Assembly: GCA_948434855.1 (NCBI GenBank)
Contig: CAOJFR010000003.1
Location: 1-64,000, forward strand
Length of the DNA stretch: 64,000 bases
Reading direction: 5' to 3'
From: an uncultured Clostridia bacterium
GTDB lineage: Bacteria > Bacillota > Clostridia > Christensenellales > UBA1242
In this document: in pieces, positions 36,501-44,626 of the stretch
Position numbering within the stretch: the first letter of the stretch is position 1
Layout of the letters: each line of letters begins with the position of its first letter
Position numbers and translations under genes: made by a program
Notes under the pieces: model-generated
Seen by the model: the letters and a program-made list of their open reading frames with translations, nothing else
Told to the model about the DNA's origin: nothing
The model's database searches: none

Positions 36501-39500
36501 TTTCAAGCATTGCAAATAGTGATGCATATAGTGGAAACACACATATGCTTTCAAGCTTAGCAGCCATGCTAGTAAACTTATATGGCTTAAAAATTAATAG
36601 TGCTGAAAACATATTTGAAATCTATAGCGATATAACCAAATATTCATATTCAAACCCAAGCTTTGTTGCAGACAATCTTTCAACCTACACAGTTTTAGAC
36701 CTTGCAATATATTTCTTAACTGGTTCAGCAGTAGGCAGTTATGAAGGCTATGTTGCAAATGTAAATGGTGATTTAAAATATATAATTGGCGACTATGCAA
36801 TCAGCATAACAAGTGGAAGCCTGTTTGAATCAACCATAGTTCAAAGAGGAAGTCTCACATCAGGCTTAATAAATCTTGGCTCAATGTCACTTAGCGAATA
36901 TTACACCAGCATGGGACTAGATTCTAAAGTCACAACAATTTCAGATTCAGAGATAAGCTTTAGGCGTGCAGATAATATAAATTATATTTATGTTAACGAT
37001 ATCACAAATGGAAATTATTCAGCTCTAGACTCTATCCTTGCAGGGCTTGGATTAGCACAGCAAACAGCCTATAATATTTATACTAACGGAACATCAAATT
37101 TTGTTTTCCTTGGCAGCAAAAATGGCAAGTCATATTTTATTGAAACAAATAGTTTCAATTTAGTTAACACTGCAATGCTCACAAAAGAGACAACAATAAC
37201 ATTAAATTCAACAACAAAACCATTCACACAAAACGGCACATACACAGCAAACTTCAATGGAACAACCACATCTGGCTTCTCGTTTATGGATGCGGCAATT
37301 TATGAGCTCACAAACGACACAAGCATAAAGTCATTTAATGTATATACTTCAGCGCTTCTTGGTGGAAAAAGCTACATTTTTGTTAATGGCAATTTCATAG
37401 AATATAACAATGTGGCCATAAACTTCGGTTCACTTGCAGCAGGCTATGATGATTATACAAATTTAATAGATATTTTGGTTAACAATTATTATGGCTCATA
37501 TGTTGTTGGAAACATAGGCACAACCACAAACAGCAAAGAATTTAGCTATTCTTTTGCAGATTTTGATGTAGAAGATATCAGTTCATACACACCAATTAGG
37601 TTAATTCTTCATAGGCTTGGCTTAACGGAAGGGGCAGAAAAACAAGTTTCAGGAACGCTCACCAAATCAGCTGATGGATCTAGAACATATTTTGTCATAA
37701 AAATCACTGACGAAAATGGAAAAGAGCAAACCTATAATATTAATGTAACAGAACTTTTAACAGAAGCTGGTCAAGAAAAAACTGATAAAATTAACGAGCT
37801 TTACTATAGAGCGGCACTATGCTATGGCCAAACAACTGGTGGCTTCATCGCTCCAAGTGAAGCGATTGAAAATTTAACAAACTTAAACACAAGCATAGAA
37901 AATGCAATAAGCAGCTATGTTGTTTCATCATACACAACAAACATATTAAATTTCACAGACACAATGTCAGAAGAGGACATTTCAACATGGAACTGGCTAG
38001 ACATAATTCATTACAGCATCTATGCGTCATACAGAAATACCGATAGCTTTGTGTTATATTCAGGCGTAAACTATAGCGGAGACAAAGAAGGCTTATATGT
38101 TGGCTTAAGCTTTGGCGGAACAACAAGGTTTGTTAAGTTTTCAGAAAGTCTGCTTTCAGAAAACGGCACAATCAAGTTACAAAAATTTAGTGCAGGCGTT
38201 GAGTCTGTAGAGTTTTCGCTAGACACAAACTCTTCACTCATTGATTTGTTATATTATAAATATACAGGTCTTCAAAGAGGCAATGTAAATTATGTAACAA
38301 TAGGCAGTGGAGAAGATGCAAGAAAAATATATTCAATTCAAGACCAAACAACTGGAGAATATATTTATTACGCAGGCTATGCTGATCTAGATAAAGAATC
38401 AAGCATAAATTCAGTGGTTTCAGAACATGAATATTCATATTTAGTAAAAGCCACAACACAAAATCTTCAAACTTGGAATCTTCTAGACTTGCTAATTAAA
38501 GCAGCAGAAGGAAACACATCAGACAGACAATATCAGTTCAGCAGTCGCATATACACAATAGATAGCAAAAAATACATTTTGGTTAATGGCTATTATATAA
38601 ATTTAGATTTAGTTGGTGCAAGACTTTCAGAAAAACTTGCGGATGGTTCCACCACAGAATATGTTAGAACAATAGAAACAACACTTGTTCCAACAGCAGA
38701 AAGTTTTGTTGGCTATTCAGCTCGCTTAATCAGCAATGTAAATATAAGTTCAGCGTTTAACTATGGCTTCATAAAACTTAGTGCAAATAATGTCTCAAAG
38801 GAAAATAAGCCATTAGTAACAGACCCAGAAACAGGAAATGTAATTTCTTCAAATGAAGTAAAATTATATTTTTCAGAGGGCTTTAGTTTCAGTGATTATT
38901 CAACTTGGAAAAATTCAGACTTCATGCTATATTATTTGTTTAAAACAAATCATATGGATGCAAATATTAAGTCTTTCCAACATTACGTAAACTTAGGCTA
39001 TGTTCCTGCAACTCTATATAACTTAGAAACCTATGACGAGTTTGGAAATTTAACAGTAAATAAGGTATATAAGGTTGGAGAGGGTGAGTGCAATTTTGGA
39101 AGCTTTGCAAACTTAAATTCTTCTACGGTTGAGGCATATAAAGCCACAGGAAAATTCTCTGAATTTATAAGAGCAATTTCAGAATATAAGTTCATAAATG
39201 CAAATATCTGGCAAATCCAATATCAAAGAGAACTAAACAACATTTCAGTTTCAGCAAACACAAATGCAGATTTAATAGTTTCAATCACAGACAAGCCAAT
39301 CACAGACCCAGGCATTGGTTCATTTGGATACTCAGTTACAAATGAAATAAATGCAAAAGATTTCCTGTTTGAAAACTATTATTATTTCAATTTAAATAGC
39401 GATAATGAAGAAATCAAAAACCTGTTTGTAGACACATCAATCACAGACAAGTTTGATGAAAACACAGACACAGAAATTATCAATTTCAAGCTTTCATCAG

Positions 39501-42500
39501 GCTTTAATATTGAAGATGTTTCAACTTGGACAATTTTAGACTATATTATTGTTCGTGAATATGCAAGAGACCACTCAGCAAGTTCAATTTTTGCAAACTG
39601 CAGTTTTGAAGAGCTAAGAGAAGACTTTTTAATGAAAGTTTATGTATTAAAGTCGGTTGATGGCAACAGCAAATATCTAAAAATAAATGGACAATATTAT
39701 AACATAACAAATGCGCTTGGTGGTGAAACTGGCAAACTTACAGGGGCAGTCAGCAGTGCAGATGTTGTTGGTGATGACTATAGCTATAGCTTTAGGGTAA
39801 ATGCTGGAGAAATGCTATTTAACCTCAGCAGGTCAAAAGAAGAAATCTCAAGAGAGCTTGTTTCAGGAAACAATAGCTTGGTATACAACCTAAAAGTTGC
39901 AGACAAAACTTACACATATTATAGAAAGGTAGACAAAAATTTAGAGAGAGTATATAGAGTTAGCCTAACAGATTTAGACACCTACACAATTTCGGTTATG
40001 GTTCTAGAAGTAAACTGGGTTCAAAAGCTCATGAATGATATGCAGGTTTTATATCCAGACTTAAACTGGTCAAACCTCATTGCAACAAATGGCTGGTTAG
40101 ATACTCTTGGTGACTATCACTCATCATATGCATCAGGTCAGTTCATATCAAGTGGCAACACAGCAAACATAACAGCAGCCGGCATGGTATTATCAGAATT
40201 TTTGTTAACAATTGCAGAAACAAGCTATGATGGCTTTGCAGATTATGAATATAGTTCAGTGTTTGATGAAGACGTAATTGATTCATTAATGCTTGCAATG
40301 CTTGGCGAAAAGGCTTATCAAAACGTAAAAACACAGGCAAAAGTTTTTGTAGAAATGTTCAATGTAGGCTTTGCAAAAATCTTAGACGATGTTGCAGACG
40401 AAAGGGGCTTAAACATAAAAGATGGCGAAGTAAGCAATCTCACAATGAGCGTATACAAATCATACCTTGCATCAATATTGCTTTCATCAGATCTTGGAGA
40501 ATATCTCTATACGGTTGCAACAAGAGTATATGCTCAATATGCAATTTATGAATCATTGGCATTTGCAAGTGGAGACTATTCAAGTTATTTTGCTTATATC
40601 AATGGGCTTGCCGATGAAAATGGCGACACTATAAATGCGTTTAAATATGCAAGTTTCAGAGAACTCATTCAGTTTGAAAACACAAGTTTAAAAGACGATG
40701 CAGTTCCAGTTTACACATTCAATTATTATGCAGTATATAAGTCACTAGCTAATAAAAATGCCACAAAGGCAGAAGCAAATCTCAGTTTAAATATGGGCAA
40801 GTTTGATGCACTTGTTGCATGGGTTGCCCAAGTTGGCGGAATGAACGAGATGGGTGCAAAAGTATGGCTCACTTCTCGTGGATACAAAGAAAATTACACA
40901 GAAGACCAAGTTTCATCCATTGCAAATCATTTTTCAGTTGATGCCCCAACAAGCTATAAGTCAGTGCTCGCTGCATTAAAATCATCATATAAAAGCAAAT
41001 ATATGGGTTATCGTGGTTCAACCGAGCGTTTTGATGATAATGATGAAACAAGATTTAGCTATATGCTTCATGTATACTATTCAATTCGTCAAGACTTAAA
41101 CAACCGCATGATGATAACTCTTCCAACATATGTCAGAATTTATGAAGACTATATTGATGGAAATATTGACAGATGGGGCATTGAGTGCGACATTTCAATT
41201 GATGCATCATCAAACTACATTCAAAATTACGACTTATACAAAATTTTGCTATTAACAAACAAAATGTCATATATAGGCTCATATATTCTTGCATTCTTCC
41301 CAGACATTGTTGTAACAATAGAAAATGATGAGGATTTAGAAGATTTTGTTGAAGACTTCAAGGTAGGCAAATATTCAGTAGACGCAAATTCATTAGTATA
41401 CAGATTAAAGAGCATTTTCCCAAAATCAACAACCTATGGCAAAATACTAAATAGTGTTTTTGCTACAGATTCGCTTAGTGTAAGTGATATAATTAAAAAG
41501 TTTGAATTATATAGCAATTCAGAAGATGGTTCAGCTAGTTCTTGGAACACTATATTAAAAACAAGAGATAATATAGAAGCACTGCTTGATGAGCTTTCAG
41601 AAGTTATGGATCTTGAGGTTGGTGAAAAAACTCCAAATGGTTCAGTTCACGTAAACTTCACTCATGAAGTTTATAATCAAATCTATAATTCGCTTTCAGG
41701 CTTGTCAGAAAAACTTAATGATTATATAGGAACACAAAATATATTAGATAAGATTGAAAAGGGAAGCATAACTTTCACCTTAGCACAATTTAGCAGCAAC
41801 TATGTTGAGAGTGGATTTGAGTTCACAATAAAAAATAAGGTATATAAGTTAGACACAGCCATTTCAACTCAAAGACTTGCAGAATATGTTTATGGTGGAG
41901 CATATTTAACTCAGTTCGGAATTTATCCACAATACACAAGTTCGTCATTCACGGGCATCATTCACCCAACAAAGGCGGTTGACCCTAATGATGGAACCGT
42001 AAAAACCAAACTAAATTGCTTCACAGAGCTAAGAACTTTCGCAGGAAACGTTGCAGATTACACTGCAAAACTATATTTCTTAACAAATCTTAAAGACCTT
42101 TCAAACAATGTTAGTGATTCAGTGCTTCTAACAGAAGAGTTATACACATCAAGTGGCTATATCGGAAGTTTCTTTGGAAACACAGGTTCAAGCTACAAAA
42201 CATCGCTAGAATATTTAATTTTAGACCATATCGTTGCAGAAGAAGAACTCTCTCCAGAAACAATGCTAAGGTTATTGTTTGGAGATACAGAAGATTCTCT
42301 AAATCGCATGGGTTGCACAGATGTATACATAACATTGCTTGCAAAATATTTAAGTAGAAGCAAAACATTCACGGCTGAAGAAATCAGTTATATTAGTCTA
42401 AATCCAAACTTAATAAAAATTGCAGAAAATGGAGCAATCTCTTCTCTGTCAGAAGACTTTATGAGGGCAGGACTTAGAAGGTATCTTGTTTATATTCAAA

Positions 42501-44596
42501 CAACTGATAGCACAATAAAAACCATAAGCCCAGAAACAGGCTATACATATTTAACCGGCTCAGATATAGAGGGATACTATGGCTTATATATGCCAAATGG
42601 CTATAATTCGCATGGCTATTATTCAGATGGAACAAACACCTCAAGCGAAAGAACACACAAAGCCTTCAAAAATGTAATGAGCTATTTAACAATAAGTGAC
42701 GAGCAGGCAGAAGGCGATATAGATCTTGGAATAGAGGGCAAATACGAAAGCTTTGACGGAATGACATTCAAAGACTTCAAGGCATATTTAACTAAGTCAT
42801 TAGTAGACTATGAGCAAAATGAATCAGAGACAGGTGCAGAAAACGCATCAAGATATTTAACTTTGTTCAATTTAATAAGTGGTCAATTTAATTATCACAT
42901 AAGTGATGGTGCAAATGGCACAAAATTCATTGGAACAACACTTTCTGTAATCAACAAAGATAAGGAAGAAGGTTCAAATGTGGTTGGCTATAAAGATGAG
43001 GTTATTTATCAGGGCAATGATTATGGAACCAAGTCAGTTTTATATGCAAACTTTAATATAGATAGGTCAACTAGAGGCACAATATTAAAGCTTTGTGGAA
43101 TAGAAAATAGACCAATAGAAGAGCTTGTTAACCTAGAATATGATGAGCTTTATGAAAGAAACGGATCATATGATGAGGCAGATGGCGATGTGTTCATTGT
43201 TTGCTCTTATGATGAAGATACCGGAAAATATGTTCCATTCCTTGCAAGCAACAGAAAATATTCAGGCACATTTAATGGAACAAATTATATGGACTATTTA
43301 AATGATTATGGCTATCGTATTTTCACAGACTATTATGATTCAGAAGAGGGCACAAGGTTTGCTTATCCAATCATTGCAAAAGGTATAGTAACTCCAGACC
43401 TCAAACCAACTGCAATCAAAATACAAGATAATGTTGCAAAATTTTATAGAACAGACATAACAGCAACAGGTGCGGTAGAAGATACAGCACTTCAAACAAT
43501 AAATGCTTCAGTTGAAACCACAACTGTTGGCTATGTAAAATATGTCAATGTTTCGTCATTCAATCACATTCAAGCAGAGGGCGAAAGCAAAACAATGTTT
43601 ATCGGTTCGTCCGATGTAATGAGCTTCATAAAATCCGATGCAAGCGTATACTATGTTCAATATACAAATGTATATAATCTTGCAAAAGCGGATGGATTTG
43701 ATGCCATATCAGTGCTAGATTCATTCTCAGCATTCTTCAATATGTCAGTTCAAATGCACATCATGATGCTGCTTGGGTTCATAACCCTTGTTCCATTACT
43801 GTTCAAGGCATCCGGAGCAGTGCTAAAGAGAATTTTAGACTTAATTTTCTTAGTGCTTGCAGGACCACTTTGCATTTCAATGAACTCATTAAAGCATACC
43901 GATGAAGAACAACAGGCATATAGTTCTTGGAAGAAATATATGTTCAGCACACTGCTTAGTGTGTTTGGCTTAATAATCTCATTCAATCTATACTTTATTA
44001 TGGTTTCAACAGCCATGAATATGACATTTGTGCAAGCGGGCGATTCAACCATGCAAAAACTCAGCATGATAGGTGGCTTAGGCTTTGTCACCGCACCAGT
44101 ATTAAATGCATTCCTCAGAATAATATTTGTAGTAATTGCAACCAACATGATAGAAACAACTGCAGATATGCTTCTAAACATGATAACTGGCGGAAAGGCA
44201 AGCAGTTCACTTGGTTCACCACTTGCAGGTGGCAAAAATGCAATAGATTCAATAGTTGACTTAAAGAACAACATGGTTGGAGACATTAAAAAAGTCACAC
44301 ATGGAGCAAGAGATATAATTAGCGGAAAGATTTTAATTGAGGCAAAAAATGCGATAATAGACTCGCTCCCAGGCAGTCAAATAGTAAGAGGAGCTGCAGA
44401 GACAGTTGGCAGTGCAAAAAATTACTTAAAATCAAGAGAGCTCTATAAAAAGGCAAGGCAAAAAGGCGTAGGAAAACTTGCTGCTCATGCTGCTGCAAAA
44501 GAGTTCAGAAATAACTATAAAAAGCAAAGGAAGCAAATTAAAGACAGAAGAACTGGCTACACACAAAGCTTCTATGGCAGAATGGGCTTAAAATAA
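33596..44596 (+). CDS. Giant VirB6-like multi-pass membrane protein B (3666 aa)
   Basis: An 11-kb gene with an AGGAG start. Membrane segments at about 30-75, 95-122 and 143-170 have a basic loop between the last two. Then come TNKYRQYANNNKRVP (about 200-214) and VMADFIDY...DIEWKYVD (about 295-326). Residues about 350-2000 contain some eleven degenerate repeats of a D-x-x-[ST]-W-x-x-x-D unit, each commonly followed by a short x-NG-x-YY strand. Residues about 2000-3250 are mainly helical. FTDYY...IIAKGIV...PTAIKI (about 3245-3275) precedes a C-terminal membrane bundle (about 3380-3535) and a basic tail ending in KKQRKQIKDRR. The external region exceeds 3000 residues. The bundle is more diverged (MNSLKHTDEEQQ replaces the TIPLDEG type of A and C). 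Possibly a surface-reaching channel subunit; function unknown. Confidence 0.75.
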   Translation: MLNMLKSLICLIAAEPCSVVSHGQTLSALTTSFAFIFLKNIFMAVWNFILSMIWAIEKFVLGIMDALQTIVYQFLGIGTTVDDYLNFANNNEMTKTLVTTFRAILVVSIVLMIIFTIIAIIRQEVEVATNAKNKSSEESNKKGPIVMKLFKGIMSAILLPFAMIAIIGAVNSVLTAFNNALQGENQTTIAGQVLATSTYDTNKYRQYANNNKRVPIIINAYNVDDYGADEKEKLFYKIKSLSVQKKLINTATDIDKNLLLAFNDSLIYENNKLSNSSAYADYYENFVCTAEQYQVMADFIDYCELTNTNFYIKAIDDNDIEWKYVDSTIFDAKNMALNITYRDANDLDGDGKTNDTYTVSFSMGFDVTSPISNALKSISALLGLNEFGDMTFNEMDRDKNSINLVQWANEKVSLHFSYGFNINDMKTWTPADEILMYEYYHYASNNTLAEFDFSDLSYENRGNATLDAYKIVYRDYYPEAGAFSKEKVIYCVYINGSYYKIKKSEKETDSYGNKYYVLDENDDVRFLEKGYTILSEETEKAMLKFVGKNNNFSLNNPSSWSYTDQILIYEFYKDLSYNNTLSEYNISDLGKGIEVPTYLIRDYDADGNETSKRFVYLNGTYYAVSSPSSGSHYVLTGSTSGTNFLESIDDKYLTTYYNFSGANGAIKLEDPKNEFGISTNSTTNKTPNDFIIDSDDGLIFTNLENGINYVFDKDVDFKLSFSAGFDFRDVDTWSYKDYFLFYLYAKYLNNSSATIDSLKYTPLPGLIGEYNGKYYYKIQSTLTENNTKFKTVYLSIDDIDNISLQNIKNVINVEITLENNRFSTNDELAFTQVSNPSTIFSKTETETKVFTFSSDVSFENVNLWKMRDYILFLLESRGIISITSNFEDFSYNSVCYKGVNIGTNLTTNLYSFGSENNRIYLNEKYLLGLGYNSLDEFLDTNLITFIAKKLSTSSNGEIKKLLLEKDEVISSIANSDAYSGNTHMLSSLAAMLVNLYGLKINSAENIFEIYSDITKYSYSNPSFVADNLSTYTVLDLAIYFLTGSAVGSYEGYVANVNGDLKYIIGDYAISITSGSLFESTIVQRGSLTSGLINLGSMSLSEYYTSMGLDSKVTTISDSEISFRRADNINYIYVNDITNGNYSALDSILAGLGLAQQTAYNIYTNGTSNFVFLGSKNGKSYFIETNSFNLVNTAMLTKETTITLNSTTKPFTQNGTYTANFNGTTTSGFSFMDAAIYELTNDTSIKSFNVYTSALLGGKSYIFVNGNFIEYNNVAINFGSLAAGYDDYTNLIDILVNNYYGSYVVGNIGTTTNSKEFSYSFADFDVEDISSYTPIRLILHRLGLTEGAEKQVSGTLTKSADGSRTYFVIKITDENGKEQTYNINVTELLTEAGQEKTDKINELYYRAALCYGQTTGGFIAPSEAIENLTNLNTSIENAISSYVVSSYTTNILNFTDTMSEEDISTWNWLDIIHYSIYASYRNTDSFVLYSGVNYSGDKEGLYVGLSFGGTTRFVKFSESLLSENGTIKLQKFSAGVESVEFSLDTNSSLIDLLYYKYTGLQRGNVNYVTIGSGEDARKIYSIQDQTTGEYIYYAGYADLDKESSINSVVSEHEYSYLVKATTQNLQTWNLLDLLIKAAEGNTSDRQYQFSSRIYTIDSKKYILVNGYYINLDLVGARLSEKLADGSTTEYVRTIETTLVPTAESFVGYSARLISNVNISSAFNYGFIKLSANNVSKENKPLVTDPETGNVISSNEVKLYFSEGFSFSDYSTWKNSDFMLYYLFKTNHMDANIKSFQHYVNLGYVPATLYNLETYDEFGNLTVNKVYKVGEGECNFGSFANLNSSTVEAYKATGKFSEFIRAISEYKFINANIWQIQYQRELNNISVSANTNADLIVSITDKPITDPGIGSFGYSVTNEINAKDFLFENYYYFNLNSDNEEIKNLFVDTSITDKFDENTDTEIINFKLSSGFNIEDVSTWTILDYIIVREYARDHSASSIFANCSFEELREDFLMKVYVLKSVDGNSKYLKINGQYYNITNALGGETGKLTGAVSSADVVGDDYSYSFRVNAGEMLFNLSRSKEEISRELVSGNNSLVYNLKVADKTYTYYRKVDKNLERVYRVSLTDLDTYTISVMVLEVNWVQKLMNDMQVLYPDLNWSNLIATNGWLDTLGDYHSSYASGQFISSGNTANITAAGMVLSEFLLTIAETSYDGFADYEYSSVFDEDVIDSLMLAMLGEKAYQNVKTQAKVFVEMFNVGFAKILDDVADERGLNIKDGEVSNLTMSVYKSYLASILLSSDLGEYLYTVATRVYAQYAIYESLAFASGDYSSYFAYINGLADENGDTINAFKYASFRELIQFENTSLKDDAVPVYTFNYYAVYKSLANKNATKAEANLSLNMGKFDALVAWVAQVGGMNEMGAKVWLTSRGYKENYTEDQVSSIANHFSVDAPTSYKSVLAALKSSYKSKYMGYRGSTERFDDNDETRFSYMLHVYYSIRQDLNNRMMITLPTYVRIYEDYIDGNIDRWGIECDISIDASSNYIQNYDLYKILLLTNKMSYIGSYILAFFPDIVVTIENDEDLEDFVEDFKVGKYSVDANSLVYRLKSIFPKSTTYGKILNSVFATDSLSVSDIIKKFELYSNSEDGSASSWNTILKTRDNIEALLDELSEVMDLEVGEKTPNGSVHVNFTHEVYNQIYNSLSGLSEKLNDYIGTQNILDKIEKGSITFTLAQFSSNYVESGFEFTIKNKVYKLDTAISTQRLAEYVYGGAYLTQFGIYPQYTSSSFTGIIHPTKAVDPNDGTVKTKLNCFTELRTFAGNVADYTAKLYFLTNLKDLSNNVSDSVLLTEELYTSSGYIGSFFGNTGSSYKTSLEYLILDHIVAEEELSPETMLRLLFGDTEDSLNRMGCTDVYITLLAKYLSRSKTFTAEEISYISLNPNLIKIAENGAISSLSEDFMRAGLRRYLVYIQTTDSTIKTISPETGYTYLTGSDIEGYYGLYMPNGYNSHGYYSDGTNTSSERTHKAFKNVMSYLTISDEQAEGDIDLGIEGKYESFDGMTFKDFKAYLTKSLVDYEQNESETGAENASRYLTLFNLISGQFNYHISDGANGTKFIGTTLSVINKDKEEGSNVVGYKDEVIYQGNDYGTKSVLYANFNIDRSTRGTILKLCGIENRPIEELVNLEYDELYERNGSYDEADGDVFIVCSYDEDTGKYVPFLASNRKYSGTFNGTNYMDYLNDYGYRIFTDYYDSEEGTRFAYPIIAKGIVTPDLKPTAIKIQDNVAKFYRTDITATGAVEDTALQTINASVETTTVGYVKYVNVSSFNHIQAEGESKTMFIGSSDVMSFIKSDASVYYVQYTNVYNLAKADGFDAISVLDSFSAFFNMSVQMHIMMLLGFITLVPLLFKASGAVLKRILDLIFLVLAGPLCISMNSLKHTDEEQQAYSSWKKYMFSTLLSVFGLIISFNLYFIMVSTAMNMTFVQAGDSTMQKLSMIGGLGFVTAPVLNAFLRIIFVVIATNMIETTADMLLNMITGGKASSSLGSPLAGGKNAIDSIVDLKNNMVGDIKKVTHGARDIISGKILIEAKNAIIDSLPGSQIVRGAAETVGSAKNYLKSRELYKKARQKGVGKLAAHAAAKEFRNNYKKQRKQIKDRRTGYTQSFYGRMGLK
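34830..39600 (+). repeat. Degenerate protein-level repeat array in giant protein B
   Basis: About eleven units of 90-210 residues. Anchor motifs include MKTWTPADEILMYEYY (residue 418), PSSWSYTDQILIYEFY (558), VDTWSYKDYFLFYLYA (728), VNLWKMRDYILFLL (859), LSTYTVLDLAIYFL (1020), ISSYTPIRLILHRL (1325), ISTWNWLDIIHYSIY (1461), LQTWNLLDLLIKAA (1622), YSTWKNSDFMLYYLF (1764) and VSTWTILDYIIVREYA (1973). DNA identity between units is low, so this is an old expansion. Confidence 0.65.
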
Positions 44597-44626
44597 AAAA
44601 TAAACAAAAACAAAAGGAGAAAATAG

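Noticed and set aside
43750..44298. 182-residue minus-strand open frame opposite giant protein B
   Set aside because: It mirrors the membrane bundle of the plus-strand gene; no ribosome site and no sensible protein composition.
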